Assembly (NCBI RefSeq): GCF_003337235.1 | Contig: NZ_QPJC01000014.1 | Span: 1-64,000, forward strand | Length of the DNA stretch: 64,000 nucleotides | Direction: 5' to 3' | DNA from: Halopolyspora algeriensis | Lineage (GTDB): Bacteria > Actinomycetota > Actinomycetes > Mycobacteriales > Pseudonocardiaceae | In this document: in pieces, positions 28,694 through 37,750 of the stretch | Numbering within the stretch: position 1 is the first letter of the stretch | How the letters are laid out: each line of letters opens with the position of its first letter | Translations under genes and position numbers: made by a program | Notes under the pieces: generated by a model | Database searches by the model: none | Told to the model about the DNA's origin: nothing | What the model saw: the letters and a program-made list of their open reading frames with translations, nothing else

Positions 28694-29596
28694 CTACTCC
28701 GGTGCTTTGTCCTGGGGCCAGCCGAGGCGCAGTGCGTCGGTGGTGACCTTCTTCAACCGCGCGTCGTCGTGATCCGGGTTCGCGAAGTAGGCCGACTCGC
28801 CGATGACGACCAACCGGCCCTGCTGCTGTGAGGCATAGCCGCGGTCACCGTCGAGTTCGGGAAAGTCGTCGGGCATGGGACGCCCGGCCGAGACGAGGTC
28901 CTCGATGTTGCCGGTGCCGTTCCTGGTGGTCAGCTTCTCCAGTTGCGCCGCACTGGCCTCGTTCGGCATCAGGGCGGTGACCACCGAGGTCAGCACGCGC
29001 TCTCCATTGGGCAGGGCGGTCGTGTAGAGCGCGCGAGTGAGGTGCCCGCACGGATGCTCGGAGAAGTACTCGGCGATCTCGTCGGTCGAGAACTCCTGGC
29101 AATGGGGTCCTTCTTCCCGCGAGTACTGCTCGAACGCGTACACGCCCTTCGAGGCTTGGTCGCGGTTCTCGGAGACACCGTTCGAGGAGGCATCCGGCTT
29201 GATCACGAGCCAGAGCAGGCCGGAAACCACCGACACCGCGCACAGCCCGAGGCCGCGCAGGAGCCACCCCGTCGGCGTGATCCCGCCTCGTGAACCGCTC
29301 CGGCCCTCCCGCGGCGGCTCGGACGGCCCTCGGGGCGGCCCCGAAGGCGGGCCCGAGGGCGCCTGCCCGGCCGGCGGGTTGCTCGGATACGGCGGCATCG
29401 CGGGCGGGGAACCACCGGCAACGTTGGCCATGGCTCCCTGTGGAGGCGGCGGAAACGTAGGACGGGTCCGCTGCCGGGCATCCGGCGGAACGTCGGCGCC
29501 GGGTTCCGGCTTCTGATCGTTCCCCCGGGGGGCATTTCGAGCAGCATTCAGTGGCGCGGTGTCACCGCGTTCGACATTTCCCAACGATCCTGTCAT
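28694..29596 (-). CDS. Single-pass membrane protein with Pro/Gly-rich N-terminus
   Basis: The 300-residue protein has a cytoplasmic Pro/Gly-rich region of about 130 residues (PSGPPSGPPRGPSEPPREG). One transmembrane helix (LGLCAVSVVSGLLWLVI) follows, then a likely extracytoplasmic domain with two Cys in HCQEFSTDEI and HPCGHL. It has no family I recognise. The start is uncertain: this ATG and a GTG 36 bases upstream are both possible. Similar architecture is common among actinobacterial membrane proteins of unknown function. Confidence 0.65.
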   Translation of the reverse strand: MTGSLGNVERGDTAPLNAARNAPRGNDQKPEPGADVPPDARQRTRPTFPPPPQGAMANVAGGSPPAMPPYPSNPPAGQAPSGPPSGPPRGPSEPPREGRSGSRGGITPTGWLLRGLGLCAVSVVSGLLWLVIKPDASSNGVSENRDQASKGVYAFEQYSREEGPHCQEFSTDEIAEYFSEHPCGHLTRALYTTALPNGERVLTSVVTALMPNEASAAQLEKLTTRNGTGNIEDLVSAGRPMPDDFPELDGDRGYASQQQGRLVVIGESAYFANPDHDDARLKKVTTDALRLGWPQDKAPE

Positions 29597-29686
29597 CCGT
29601 TCGGGGGGACCTTGGCGATCCGACACGAGCACCTACGGTATCGGGTACCGCAATGCGGGAGAACACCACATCGGTGACGATCACCT

Positions 29687-30721
29687 TCATGCCGCTCGCA
29701 GCGCGCGCACGGCAAGAGCGACGTCCTCGTCGGTGTTGTGCAGATGGAACGCCAACCGAGCCCGGCCGGCCCTGGTCGAGCACCGCACTCCCGCCTCGGC
29801 CAGTTTCGACGCCGCCCCGGCGGCATCGACGGCCACGATCGCCGATCCCGCGGGCGGCATGCCGAGCTCTTCGCGAAACGCATCCGCCAGCCCCACGCAG
29901 TGCCGTGACACGGCCGCCATGTCGAGTTCAGCGAGCCGGCTCAACGCCACGGCCGCACCGACCTGGGCGAACCACGCAGGCGACAGATCCAGGGCGCGGG
30001 CATCAGCGGCCAGGCGCAGCGGCAACCCGTAGACGCTCTCCCACGGGTCCTGCCCCGCATACCAGTTCGCGCTGTGCGGCCGGATCGAGTCCCCGGCTGC
30101 GGGATGCACCGCGAGCCAGGCCGCACCCCGTGGCGAAAGCAGCCACTTGTACCCGGCACCGACCACCCAATCGGCCCAGTCCAGGTGCAGCGGCATCCAT
30201 CCCGCCGCCTGGCTGACATCCAGCAGGACCCGCGTTCCGTGCACGCGCGCCACCCGGCGCAGCCCCTCCAGATCCACCACGCGCCCGTCACGGGACTGCA
30301 CGACGCTGACCGCGACCACGTCGTACTCCCCCGCCCGCTCGGCAAGTTCGGTCAACTCGGCTTCGGTGACCCGAACACCGCGCTCGGCCTGTGCGGCGAA
30401 CGGGAACGTCACGCTGGTGAACTCCTGCTCGGCCACAAGCACACGGGCACCGTCCGGCACCCCGGCCGCGACCAGCCCGACCAGCTGCGAGACCGTGGCA
30501 CCGCTCGCGACGCGCCCAGCGGGCACACCGATCAGCCGGGCGAACATCGCCCTGGCCGTGGCCACGGAAACGTCGAAGTCCGAGGCTTTGTCCAGACCCC
30601 GGCTCCACCGCCGCACCGACTCGGCCACGGCCGTCGTGGCCTGCTCCGGTGGGATACCGATACTCGCCGTGTCGAGGTAGCCGGGAGCCACGTCGAATCT
30701 CGCACCGAAGGCCTCGCGCAT
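29687..30721 (-). CDS. Class V aminotransferase/cysteine desulfurase-like PLP enzyme
   Basis: The 344-residue protein is a fold-type I, class V PLP enzyme. It starts with YLDTASIGIPP, the usual substrate-binding opening of cysteine desulfurase/kynureninase-like enzymes. The PLP Lys lies in WVVGAGYKWLLSPRGAAWL, near residue 205. LLDVSQAAGW supplies the Asp that holds the pyridine nitrogen. The ATG at 30721 is chosen since the family begins directly. The true substrate is unknown and no isc/suf neighbours are present. Confidence 0.82.
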   Translation of the reverse strand: MREAFGARFDVAPGYLDTASIGIPPEQATTAVAESVRRWSRGLDKASDFDVSVATARAMFARLIGVPAGRVASGATVSQLVGLVAAGVPDGARVLVAEQEFTSVTFPFAAQAERGVRVTEAELTELAERAGEYDVVAVSVVQSRDGRVVDLEGLRRVARVHGTRVLLDVSQAAGWMPLHLDWADWVVGAGYKWLLSPRGAAWLAVHPAAGDSIRPHSANWYAGQDPWESVYGLPLRLAADARALDLSPAWFAQVGAAVALSRLAELDMAAVSRHCVGLADAFREELGMPPAGSAIVAVDAAGAASKLAEAGVRCSTRAGRARLAFHLHNTDEDVALAVRALRAA

Positions 30722-30925
30722 ACCGATCAACCTACCGATGCGCCGGCCGAACAGCGTGCGCAGTCCGCGCACAGTGGCAGCACCGTGATCAGCGATCGGG
30801 ACGCTCTGATCGACGGACTCGCGGCCGGCCGCAACCGACGACGGGAGCAACAGCGGGGCCCACCGCACGAGCGCTGCGGGGTGCTCCCTGATCCGGGGAC
30901 CGCAGAGGGCGCCGGGACTCGTTCG

Positions 30926-31108
30926 TCAATGCGGCGCGGGCGAAGCCTGCCCGAGCTGGCGCCGTGCCACGAAGGCCGCGACGACAAGCGCGAGAAGCCA
31001 GATGACCTGCAGGGCCGTCGACTCCCCTGCCAGCGGTACTCCGGTGCCGATGACGACCATCGACAGCAACTCGAGCGCCCCGCGCTGTGTCTCCCACGTC
31101 TCGGTCAT
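30926..31108 (-). CDS. Hypothetical small membrane protein
   Basis: The 60-residue frame has two hydrophobic segments: ALELLSMVVIGTGVPLAG and ALQVIWLLALVVAAFVA, then a basic end. The start is not well supported by a ribosome binding site. It is of the size and style of small actinobacterial membrane proteins, but its reality is uncertain. Confidence 0.4.
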   Translation of the reverse strand: MTETWETQRGALELLSMVVIGTGVPLAGESTALQVIWLLALVVAAFVARRQLGQASPAPH

Positions 31109-31490
31109 CGGTTCATCATCGGGCTCTCTCCGTGCCTGCGAAAACGCATCCGGCCCGGTGAAACCACGGCCATGGGGCCGGGCCATGGCCGCGCACCGGC
31201 TGCCACATCGATCGAAAGCGGACGCCTGGCGGCATCCCTCGCACAGGCCCCTCCGGCGAGGACGAGGGCGGGCGGCAAGGTGTGCTCGGCATCGGCAGAA
31301 GCACTCCGGCACCGAGCATGTCCTGCCATGATTCCTGCTTGCAGCGACGACGCTGTCCGCCCAGTGTTCCATGCTCCTCGCTGCGGCGCAGGAAAGCGCG
31401 TTCGCCTTCCGGGAGGATCCTCCTTCCCGGGTTCCCGCCCGGAAGTCCGCCTCTTGATCCGCACGGCAGCGCGGAGACCGCCCGCCACGG
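31109..31490. other. Gene-free stretch
   Basis: About 380 bases with no convincing coding frame on either strand. I see no repeat or clear hairpin of note. Confidence 0.35.
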
Positions 31491-31742
31491 TCACCCGGCT
31501 GCGTCCTGCTCGAGCTCGCCGACAGCCCGGCGAGGACGACCCGCCGACTCGGTGACCGTGGATTCGCGGAGACCGGCCGCACGGGATTCCAGCAATCTCA
31601 GCCTGGACCGGATCTCGCCCAACCCGGCATGCAGCCGTTCGGCTTCCGTCGCATCCGGAGTTCTTTCCAGCGTGTCGGTCAATTCCTCGCGCATCCTGCA
31701 CAGGCTGAGGTAGGCCCGGTAGTAGGGATTGTGTGCCTCCAC
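31491..31742 (-). CDS. Hypothetical helical protein
   Basis: The 83-residue frame begins at a GTG (VEAHNPYYRAYLSLCRMREE) with GGGG-T eight to ten bases upstream. It looks largely helical, with heptad-like LERTPDATEAERLHAGLGEI and RSRLRLLESRAAGL, suggesting a short coiled coil. I recognise no family. Confidence 0.5.
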   Translation of the reverse strand: MEAHNPYYRAYLSLCRMREELTDTLERTPDATEAERLHAGLGEIRSRLRLLESRAAGLRESTVTESAGRPRRAVGELEQDAAG

Positions 31743-32127
31743 GATTCCACCCCCGGAAATCGATCGTGGTCGGACACGGGCGCGCGCTCTCGGCACGCGA
31801 AAGCCCCGGACCGGCAGAGTTGTCTTGTGCGGTCACGTGCTGTGCACGGCCTGCCGGATATCCCGGCAAGCTCGACCGCCCGCGCGAACACAAGCCGGAG
31901 GTCACTCCTCGGGATGACCCCGCGAGCGGTCCATGCCTGCAGGGTTGCCGGTATGCCACGTTCTCTACACCACCCAACGCCACAGGACATCACCGATCCG
32001 ACCGATGCGGCCGGCCGAGCGGACGCCGAGAGCCCCGGGGTGCTGCCTGCCGGCCGTCCGTGTTCTCGCCGCTCGCCGCACGTCGGCATCTCCCCGTCCG
32101 AACGACGCACCTGGCTAGTGTGGAGGT
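31743..32127. other. Gene-free stretch before yjbQ
   Basis: About 385 bases with only shadow frames. It must hold the promoter of the yjbQ gene starting at 32128. Nothing else is evident. Confidence 0.35.
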
Positions 32128-32538
32128 ATGCAGAGTTCGGAAATCGAGATCAGGACCGGTTCGAGCGAGGTCGTTCGCGATCTCAACGCCGAGTGCGAGC
32201 GTTTCCTCGGCGAGATCGGCACGGGCGACGGCCTGCTGCACGTATGGGTCCCCCACGCCACGGCCGGGCTGGCGATCATCGAGACCGGCGCGGGCAGCGA
32301 CGAGGACCTGCTGGGCGCTCTGCGCGACCTGCTGCCCGCCGACAACCGGTGGCGGCACCGGCACGGTTCACCCGGTCACGGACGCGACCACGTCCTGCCC
32401 GCTCTGGTGCCGCCGTACGCCTCGATCCCGGTGCTCGACGGCCGGATGGCGCTGGGCACCTGGCAGTCGGTGTGTCTGGTCGACACCAACACCGACAACA
32501 CCAGCCGCCGTGTGCGGTTGAGTTTCCTGGCGGGTTGA
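32128..32538 (+). CDS. YjbQ family protein (UPF0047)
   Basis: The 136-residue protein is a YjbQ/UPF0047 member. It shows HVWVPHATAGLAIIETG, the conserved His segment, and WRHRHGSPGHGRDHVLPALV, with LGTWQSVCLVDTN near the end. The family has weak thiamine-phosphate synthase activity in some members and forms trimers; its main cellular job is unsettled. The gene is isolated and plus-strand. Confidence 0.88.
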   Translation: MQSSEIEIRTGSSEVVRDLNAECERFLGEIGTGDGLLHVWVPHATAGLAIIETGAGSDEDLLGALRDLLPADNRWRHRHGSPGHGRDHVLPALVPPYASIPVLDGRMALGTWQSVCLVDTNTDNTSRRVRLSFLAG

Positions 32539-32595
32539 GTCCCTGCCGGGTGCGGCGGAATTCCCGAGCCCGTGTGAGGCGCTCGAGCCTTGCGA

Positions 32596-33123
32596 TCACA
32601 GCGGCTCGAGGTGCATGAGGATCTCGTCCCGGTCGTCACCCGGCGCCAACCGAAGCGCTCCCGGCCAACGGCCGATCTCGCGCCGGCCAAGGCGCCCGTA
32701 GAAGGTTTCCAATCCCACTTCCGCACGCGCGGCAAGGTGCAGCTGCTCCACTTTCATCTCGTCCCGCGCGATCTCGCGAGCGTGGTGCATCAGGAGCGAT
32801 CCGACGCCCTCACCCCGGCAGTCCGGATGGCTCTGCACGTGATGCAGCGAGCCCCAGTGTGTGATCAGTGGATCGCTGCTGCGCCGGAGCACAAGCCAGC
32901 CGAGCAGTCCTCGAGCGTCCACAACGGTCAGCAGACGGCAGCGGTCGGCGTGGAGTTCGTCGACGAGGCGTTCCAGAGCCGGGGCCACATCATCGTCGTC
33001 GACAGGTGGGAACGGGAAGCCCGCCGCTCCACCGGCATTCGTCACGGCCACCCAACAGTCGGTCAGAGCGCGGCGAACATCCTCGGTGACCTCGGTATCG
33101 GACAGGTGCTGCCGGATCCTCAT
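32596..33123 (-). CDS. GNAT-family N-acetyltransferase
   Basis: The 175-residue protein has a GNAT core: HHVQSHPDCRGEGVGSLLMHHA is the acetyl-CoA binding strand-loop-helix with R/Q-x-x-G-x-G/A. LHLAARAEVGLETFYGRLG is the typical C-terminal half. The ATG at 33123 is selected; a longer frame extends upstream over the YefM operator and is not needed. It is divergent from the yefM-yoeB pair. The substrate is unknown. Confidence 0.75.
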   Translation of the reverse strand: MRIRQHLSDTEVTEDVRRALTDCWVAVTNAGGAAGFPFPPVDDDDVAPALERLVDELHADRCRLLTVVDARGLLGWLVLRRSSDPLITHWGSLHHVQSHPDCRGEGVGSLLMHHAREIARDEMKVEQLHLAARAEVGLETFYGRLGRREIGRWPGALRLAPGDDRDEILMHLEPL

Positions 33124-33246
33124 CGACTCGTTCACGCGCCGCAGCATGCCGGGAGGCACCGACACCGTGATCGTCGGAACACCCACCGGTTCGACGTCTG
33201 CGAACTCGCCCCCGAGAAGGCATTTGCCTCCTTTGAAGCAGTAGAC

Positions 33247-33262
33247 GTACAATTTTTTGTAC
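33247..33262. promoter_or_regulatory. yefM-yoeB operator palindrome
   Basis: GTACAA and TTGTAC form an inverted repeat around TTTT, 20 bases before the yefM ATG, and the right half contains TGTACA. YefM proteins are known to bind palindromes with a TGTACA core and repress their own operon, so this is a likely operator. The A/T-rich centre can also be part of the promoter. Confidence 0.7.
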
Positions 33263-33281
33263 ATACCTGAGGAGGTAGGCC

Positions 33282-33533
33282 ATGAAGACGATGTCGTATT
33301 CCGAGTCGCGCGCGAGGTACGCCGAGACTCTCGACGCGGTCGTCGACGACCGCGAAGAGGTCGTGATCACCCGCGCCGGTCACGACCCGGTGGTCATGGT
33401 CGCGCTCGAGGACTACGAAGCACTGAAAGAGACCGCATACCTGCTCAAGAGCCCCGAGAACGCCCGGCGACTGCTGGCCTCGATCGATCGACTCGAGCAC
33501 GGCGGAGGCACCGAGCGGGACCTCACCGAATGA
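33282..33533 (+). CDS. yefM: YefM-type antitoxin
   Basis: The 83-residue protein belongs to the Phd/YefM family. It starts KTMSYSESRARYAETLDAVV and has ITRAGHDPVVMVALEDYEAL, a typical DNA-binding fold. The C-terminal part (KSPENARRLLASIDRLEHG) is the toxin-binding tail. GAGGAGGT lies upstream at ideal spacing. Its stop overlaps the toxin start by four bases (ATGA). It neutralises YoeB and represses the operon. Confidence 0.93.
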   Translation: MKTMSYSESRARYAETLDAVVDDREEVVITRAGHDPVVMVALEDYEALKETAYLLKSPENARRLLASIDRLEHGGGTERDLTE

Positions 33534-33790
33534 AGCTGGTCTGGGACGAAAACGCCTGGGACGACTACGTCCGGTGGCAGACCCAGGACCGCAAGACCCT
33601 CAAACGGATCAACACACTGATCAAGGACGTGCAGCGCAACGGCAACGAGGGGATCGGCAAACCCGAACCCCTCAAGCACGGCTTCCACGGCTACTGGTCA
33701 CGTCGGATCACCGACGAGCACCGCCTCGTCTACAAGGTCGACGAGGACGAGATCCGCATCGCCGCATGCCGCTATCACTGCGGAAGCTGA
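33530..33790 (+). CDS. yoeB: YoeB-type toxin, C-terminal Tyr replaced
   Basis: YoeB is a ribosome-dependent mRNA interferase. The 86-residue protein keeps E46 (GKPEPLKH), R65 (TDEHRLVYKV) and H83 (CRYH). The residue after His83, Tyr84 in E. coli YoeB, is Cys here, followed by Gly-Ser. The overall match is close: WSRRITDEHRLVY is almost unchanged. Whether Cys84 supports cleavage is unknown. The overlapping start assures coupling to yefM. Confidence 0.93.
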   Translation: MKLVWDENAWDDYVRWQTQDRKTLKRINTLIKDVQRNGNEGIGKPEPLKHGFHGYWSRRITDEHRLVYKVDEDEIRIAACRYHCGS

Positions 33791-34168
33791 GCTTGTTGTT
33801 TAAGTTGCTTGTTTCTTCCTTGCGTTGGGCGTCGTGTCCGTTTTGATCGTTTTGCCTGGGTCATGGCGGGTGGCGCAGTGGACGTTTTTCGATCCTCGTT
33901 TTCGTCCTGGTCCTGCTCGTGAGGGTTTCGGTGCGCTGGCCGGCAAAGGCGGTCGTTGGTCGGATGTTGCGAAACCCTCGCCGTACGCGGGCTGGGCAGA
34001 GTCGCCCGGGCCTGGCGGCGCTCTCCCAGGGGCGGCGGAGGTCTTCGGCGAGGGGGGCGGGCCAGCCGCAGCTGGGTGTCAACGTGGAATGAAAGGCCCC
34101 GCCGAGACCGCGAAGGAGAAGCGGCGAACGCAGCACCGAAGAAGCGGACCGGTTCGCCGGGCGCGGTC
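33791..34168. other. Gene-free, T-rich stretch after yoeB
   Basis: About 380 bases with no credible gene. The first 80 are unusually rich in T (GTTTAAGTTGCTTGTTTC) for this chromosome. A 10-bp inverted repeat, GAGGGTTTCG (33921-33930) and CGAAACCCTC (33970-33979), has a 39-base spacer. The composition suggests foreign or remnant DNA. Confidence 0.45.
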
Positions 34169-34972
34169 CTACACCATCACCAGCCCGGGGGCGATCAGCA
34201 GGACCGCACCGAGGCCGGCCAGCAGTACGCCGACCACATGACCGAACATCTCGCCGCGGGGAAGAACCTTCTCCACCGTGATCACCGCGGCGATCACCGC
34301 CATCCAGACCAGGCTCATCATTCCCGCTGCCAGCAGGACCACCATCAGAGCCCAGCAGCAGCCGAGGCAGTACCCGCCGTGGCGGGCACCGACCAGCAGC
34401 GCTCCCGGCCGACTCCGCGCGGCCAGGTCCGCGTACCGGACCACCAGTGCCAGCGGTGAGCGGCAGCGCACCAGGCACCACCGCTTGAGCGGGGTGAACT
34501 GGTAGGTACCCGCGGCGAGCAGCACGGCGGCTCCCGCACGCACTCCGGTCGCGCCACCGCCCACGGCGAGAGCGTCGAAACCGCGCGCGACGAGGTAGCC
34601 GAACACCCCGGCCGCCCCCCACACGAGCAGGTAGCCCATCGTCAGCATGGGCAGGATGCCGTGCCCGGCACGCGCCCCCATCAGCCGACTGATCCCCACC
34701 GTGAACGGGGCGATGCCGGGCAGCATCATCGCCGCCATCATCACGGTCCAGGTGCCCAGGAACAGGCCGAGCCCACTCACCGACACCAGTGGCTGCAGCC
34801 GCATCGGCTGCAGCCCGGTGAGGATCCCCGCCCGCATGTCGGGCATGGCCAGGCTGTTGGTGAGCAGCCAGGACACCGCCGCCAGCACGAGCAGGATCCC
34901 GGCCAGCAACACCTCCACTCTCGACCAGGTACGCGGTGACGGGATGCCGCGAGCCCCCACCGGACGGGTCAC
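34169..34972 (-). CDS. DUF2182 predicted metal-binding membrane protein
   Basis: The 267-residue protein has about seven hydrophobic segments and matches DUF2182. Visible conserved pieces are MAAMMLPGIAPFTV, the Cys-bearing TYQFTPLKRWCLVRCRSPL and HGGYCLGCCWALMVVLLA, with AGMMSLVWMAVIAAV. The clustered Cys, Met and His suggest metal handling in the membrane, but the metal is not known. The GTG at 34972 overlaps the DUF1326 stop (GTGA), so the two proteins are made together. Confidence 0.86.
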   Translation of the reverse strand: MTRPVGARGIPSPRTWSRVEVLLAGILLVLAAVSWLLTNSLAMPDMRAGILTGLQPMRLQPLVSVSGLGLFLGTWTVMMAAMMLPGIAPFTVGISRLMGARAGHGILPMLTMGYLLVWGAAGVFGYLVARGFDALAVGGGATGVRAGAAVLLAAGTYQFTPLKRWCLVRCRSPLALVVRYADLAARSRPGALLVGARHGGYCLGCCWALMVVLLAAGMMSLVWMAVIAAVITVEKVLPRGEMFGHVVGVLLAGLGAVLLIAPGLVMV

Positions 34973-35628
34973 GATCCGTCCGGTCCGGACCAGTCGAACG
35001 GGATGAGCTTGCTGGAGTAGCCGGAACGATCCCAGCGGAAACCGAAGGAGTCGGCCCGGTTCGTGGTGGCCTCGCCCCAGGTCGAGGGCCCCTGCCCCGG
35101 CCCCACCTCGGCGCCCGGCAGGTTGTGCACCTGCACCCGCTCGCCTTCCGCGATGGTCGGGCCGGTCAGCGCCTCGACCGTGGCCTCCGCCTTGCCCGGG
35201 ATTCGCACACTCCACTCGGCGAGATTCTCGTCGATCGACACTTCGATGGGGGCGTACTCCATGCCCCGCATCTCGGGGTGGAACATCTCGCCGAATCGGG
35301 CGGGCCAGCCCCCGGCACCACCACCGAAGACCGTCTGCAGTGCCACACGCTGATCGTCGTCGGCCCGCTCATCGAAGAAGACGGCGGCGTAGGGGTCGGT
35401 GTGCTCGCCGCTCCACACGTTGCCGACGAAGGAGCCGAGCATGACGACGTTCAAACCATCCAGCCGAGTGTCCCCGTAGGTGCCCTCGCGGACGTGCCAC
35501 ACGAGGACACCGTCGCAGTCACCGTAGGTCGGTGGCCGGGCGAACGAGCAGGGGCACGGGATCGCGCACTTGCACGCATCGAACCAGTCGCCCTCGAGAT
35601 GCCATTTCGGGATCGTGGAAGTAGTCAT
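34969..35628 (-). CDS. DUF1326 protein
   Basis: The 219-residue protein has the DUF1326 hallmark in its N-terminus, FDACKCAIPCPCSFARPP, a CxCxxxCxC cluster that looks like a metal site, with DCDG following. No signal peptide is apparent. The ATG at 35628 follows GGAGGGGG at close spacing. It is the upstream partner of the DUF2182 gene, a pairing seen repeatedly in bacteria. The job of the pair is unknown. Confidence 0.86.
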   Translation of the reverse strand: MTTSTIPKWHLEGDWFDACKCAIPCPCSFARPPTYGDCDGVLVWHVREGTYGDTRLDGLNVVMLGSFVGNVWSGEHTDPYAAVFFDERADDDQRVALQTVFGGGAGGWPARFGEMFHPEMRGMEYAPIEVSIDENLAEWSVRIPGKAEATVEALTGPTIAEGERVQVHNLPGAEVGPGQGPSTWGEATTNRADSFGFRWDRSGYSSKLIPFDWSGPDGS

Positions 35629-35765
35629 GACGCCCCCTCCCCAGGTGTGCGTCAACACGGACTACTCCTCGATTGTCGCTCCGGATCGCCTTCCCGGGAA
35701 TACGACCGGAGAACTTTCTCGCCCCGCGCTCCGAACACCCGCGGGGAAGGCACCGTGACTCGTGA

Positions 35766-37514
35766 TCAACCCCGCACGAGGCCGACGAGGTGGCCCACCG
35801 CGGAGTCGGCGGCGACCTCGGTGCGCTCGCCGGTGGCGCGGTCCTTGACCTCCACGACTCCCTTGGCCAGCCCCTTGCCGACCACCAGGATCGTCGGCAC
35901 GCCCACGAGCTCGGCATCGGCGAACTTCACCCCGGGTGAAACGCCCCGGTCGTCGAGGATCACCCGCACCCCCGCCTCGTCCAGTTCGGCGGCGATCCGC
36001 TCGGCACCGTCCCGGACACTGTCGTCCTTGCCCGCGATCACCACGTGCACGTCGGCGGGAGCGACCTCGCGCGGCCAGCACAACCCCAGCTCGTCGTGGC
36101 TCTGCTCGGCGATGGCGGCGATCAGCCGGGAGACACCAACCCCGTAGGACCCCATCGTGACCCGCTGGGGCTTGCCGTCCTGGCCGAGCGCGTCCAACGA
36201 GATCGCGTCGGTGTACTTGCGGCCGAGCTGGAAGATGTGACCGATCTCGATGCCGCGCGCGGCCTCCAGAGTGCCCTGCCCGTCCGGCGACGGGTCGCCC
36301 TCGCGGACATCGGCGGCCTCGACGGTGCCGTCCGGGGTGAAATCGCGACCGCACACGAGATCGACCACGTGGTGGTCGGTCTTGTCGGCGCCGGTGACCC
36401 AGGCGGTACCGGTCACCACGCGCGGGTCGACGAGGTAGCGCACCCCGTTGTCCTGCAGCGACTTCGGGCCGATGTAGCCCTTGGCCAGGAACGGGTTGTC
36501 CGCGAAGTCGGCCTCCTCCAGCAGGGCCACCTCGGCCGGCCCCAGCGCCGCCTCGAGCCGCTTGATGTCGACCTCACGGTCGCCGGGCACGCCCACTCCC
36601 AGCAGCTCCCATTCCCGGGTACCCGGCTGCCGGGTCTTGACCAGCACGTTCTTCAACGTGTCGGCAGCGGTGAACGTCCGCCCCATCTCGGAGGCGTTGA
36701 GAAAGTCCACCAGCGTCTCGATGGTCGGGGTGTCCGGGGTGTGGTGCACCTCGGCGGCGGGCAGGTCCTCGATCGGCTTCGGCTCCGGCGCCGGAGTCAC
36801 CACGGCCTCGACATTGGCCGCGAAACCCGACTCGGTGCTGCGCACGAAGGTGTCCTCACCGGTGGTGCTCTCGGCGAGGAACTCCTCGGAGGCCGAACCG
36901 CCCATCGCACCGGACTCCGCGGCGACGATGACGTAGCGCAGCCCCACGCGGTCGAACAGGCGGATGTAGGCCTCGCGATGCCGTCGGTAGGACTCGCCGA
37001 GCCCCTCGTCGTCGAGGTCGAAGGAGTACGAGTCCTTCATGACGAACTCGCGACCCCGCAGGATTCCGGCCCGGGGCCGCTCCTCGTCGCGATACTTCGT
37101 CTGGATCTGGTACAGGATGACCGGAAAGTCCCGGTAGGAGTTGTACTCGCCCTTGACGGTCTGGGCGAACAGCTCCTCGTGCGTCGGACCGAGCAGGTAG
37201 TCACCGCCCTTGCGGTCTTTGAGCCGGAACATGTTCGGGCCGTACTCGGTCCAGCGGTTGGTCTGCTCGTAGGGCTCCTTGGGCAGCAACGCCGGGAGAT
37301 GGATCTCCTGCGCGCCGATGGCGTCCATCTCCTCGCGCACGATCCGCTCGATGTTGCGCAGCACCCGAAGTCCCAGCGGCAGCCAGGAGTAGATCCCCGG
37401 AGCGACGCGGCGCACGTACCCGGCGCGCACGAGGAGCTTGTGGCTCGGCACCTCGGCGTCGGCCGGATCCTCGCGCAGGGTACGCAGGAACAACGTCGAC
37501 ATCCTCGTGATCAC
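35766..37514 (-). CDS. proS: Prolyl-tRNA synthetase
   Basis: The 582-residue protein is a bacterial-type ProS. The class II catalytic core starts with [28 protein letters not shown] and [20 protein letters not shown] (motif 1-2 regions), with [24 protein letters not shown]. An editing (INS) domain lies in the middle. The anticodon-binding domain carries LIDDRG-like [17 protein letters not shown]. The GTG at 37514 has GGAG upstream; a second start at 37502 is possible. Between it and P450 lies a strong palindrome. Confidence 0.96.
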   Translation of the reverse strand: MITRMSTLFLRTLREDPADAEVPSHKLLVRAGYVRRVAPGIYSWLPLGLRVLRNIERIVREEMDAIGAQEIHLPALLPKEPYEQTNRWTEYGPNMFRLKDRKGGDYLLGPTHEELFAQTVKGEYNSYRDFPVILYQIQTKYRDEERPRAGILRGREFVMKDSYSFDLDDEGLGESYRRHREAYIRLFDRVGLRYVIVAAESGAMGGSASEEFLAESTTGEDTFVRSTESGFAANVEAVVTPAPEPKPIEDLPAAEVHHTPDTPTIETLVDFLNASEMGRTFTAADTLKNVLVKTRQPGTREWELLGVGVPGDREVDIKRLEAALGPAEVALLEEADFADNPFLAKGYIGPKSLQDNGVRYLVDPRVVTGTAWVTGADKTDHHVVDLVCGRDFTPDGTVEAADVREGDPSPDGQGTLEAARGIEIGHIFQLGRKYTDAISLDALGQDGKPQRVTMGSYGVGVSRLIAAIAEQSHDELGLCWPREVAPADVHVVIAGKDDSVRDGAERIAAELDEAGVRVILDDRGVSPGVKFADAELVGVPTILVVGKGLAKGVVEVKDRATGERTEVAADSAVGHLVGLVRG

Positions 37515-37560
37515 GGCTGCTCGCTCCTTGTCTGCCGCCTCGCCTGGTCGCGTCGATGTT

Positions 37561-37578
37561 CGTTGCTTCGAAGCAACG
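37561..37578. promoter_or_regulatory. Perfect 18-bp palindrome between proS and P450
   Basis: CGTTGCTTCGAAGCAACG is a perfect palindrome of 18 bases, lying 46 bases before the proS start codon and about 170 bases before the P450 start. A related GCTTCGACGCAAC follows. It may be an operator or an mRNA hairpin in the proS leader. Confidence 0.5.
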
Positions 37579-37750
37579 GGCTTCGACGCAACAAAAGCGT
37601 AGCGATCCCGCTCGGGCTGCCTGCCAGCGGATTCTCCTTCGGCTCGCTGCGCTCACACGGCCGGCCCTTGCGGCCGGTGCTTTCGTACGGTGTGCTCGCG
37701 GCGACAGCACGCAACCACCCGGCGATACGGCGACGGTGGAGGGAACGGTC

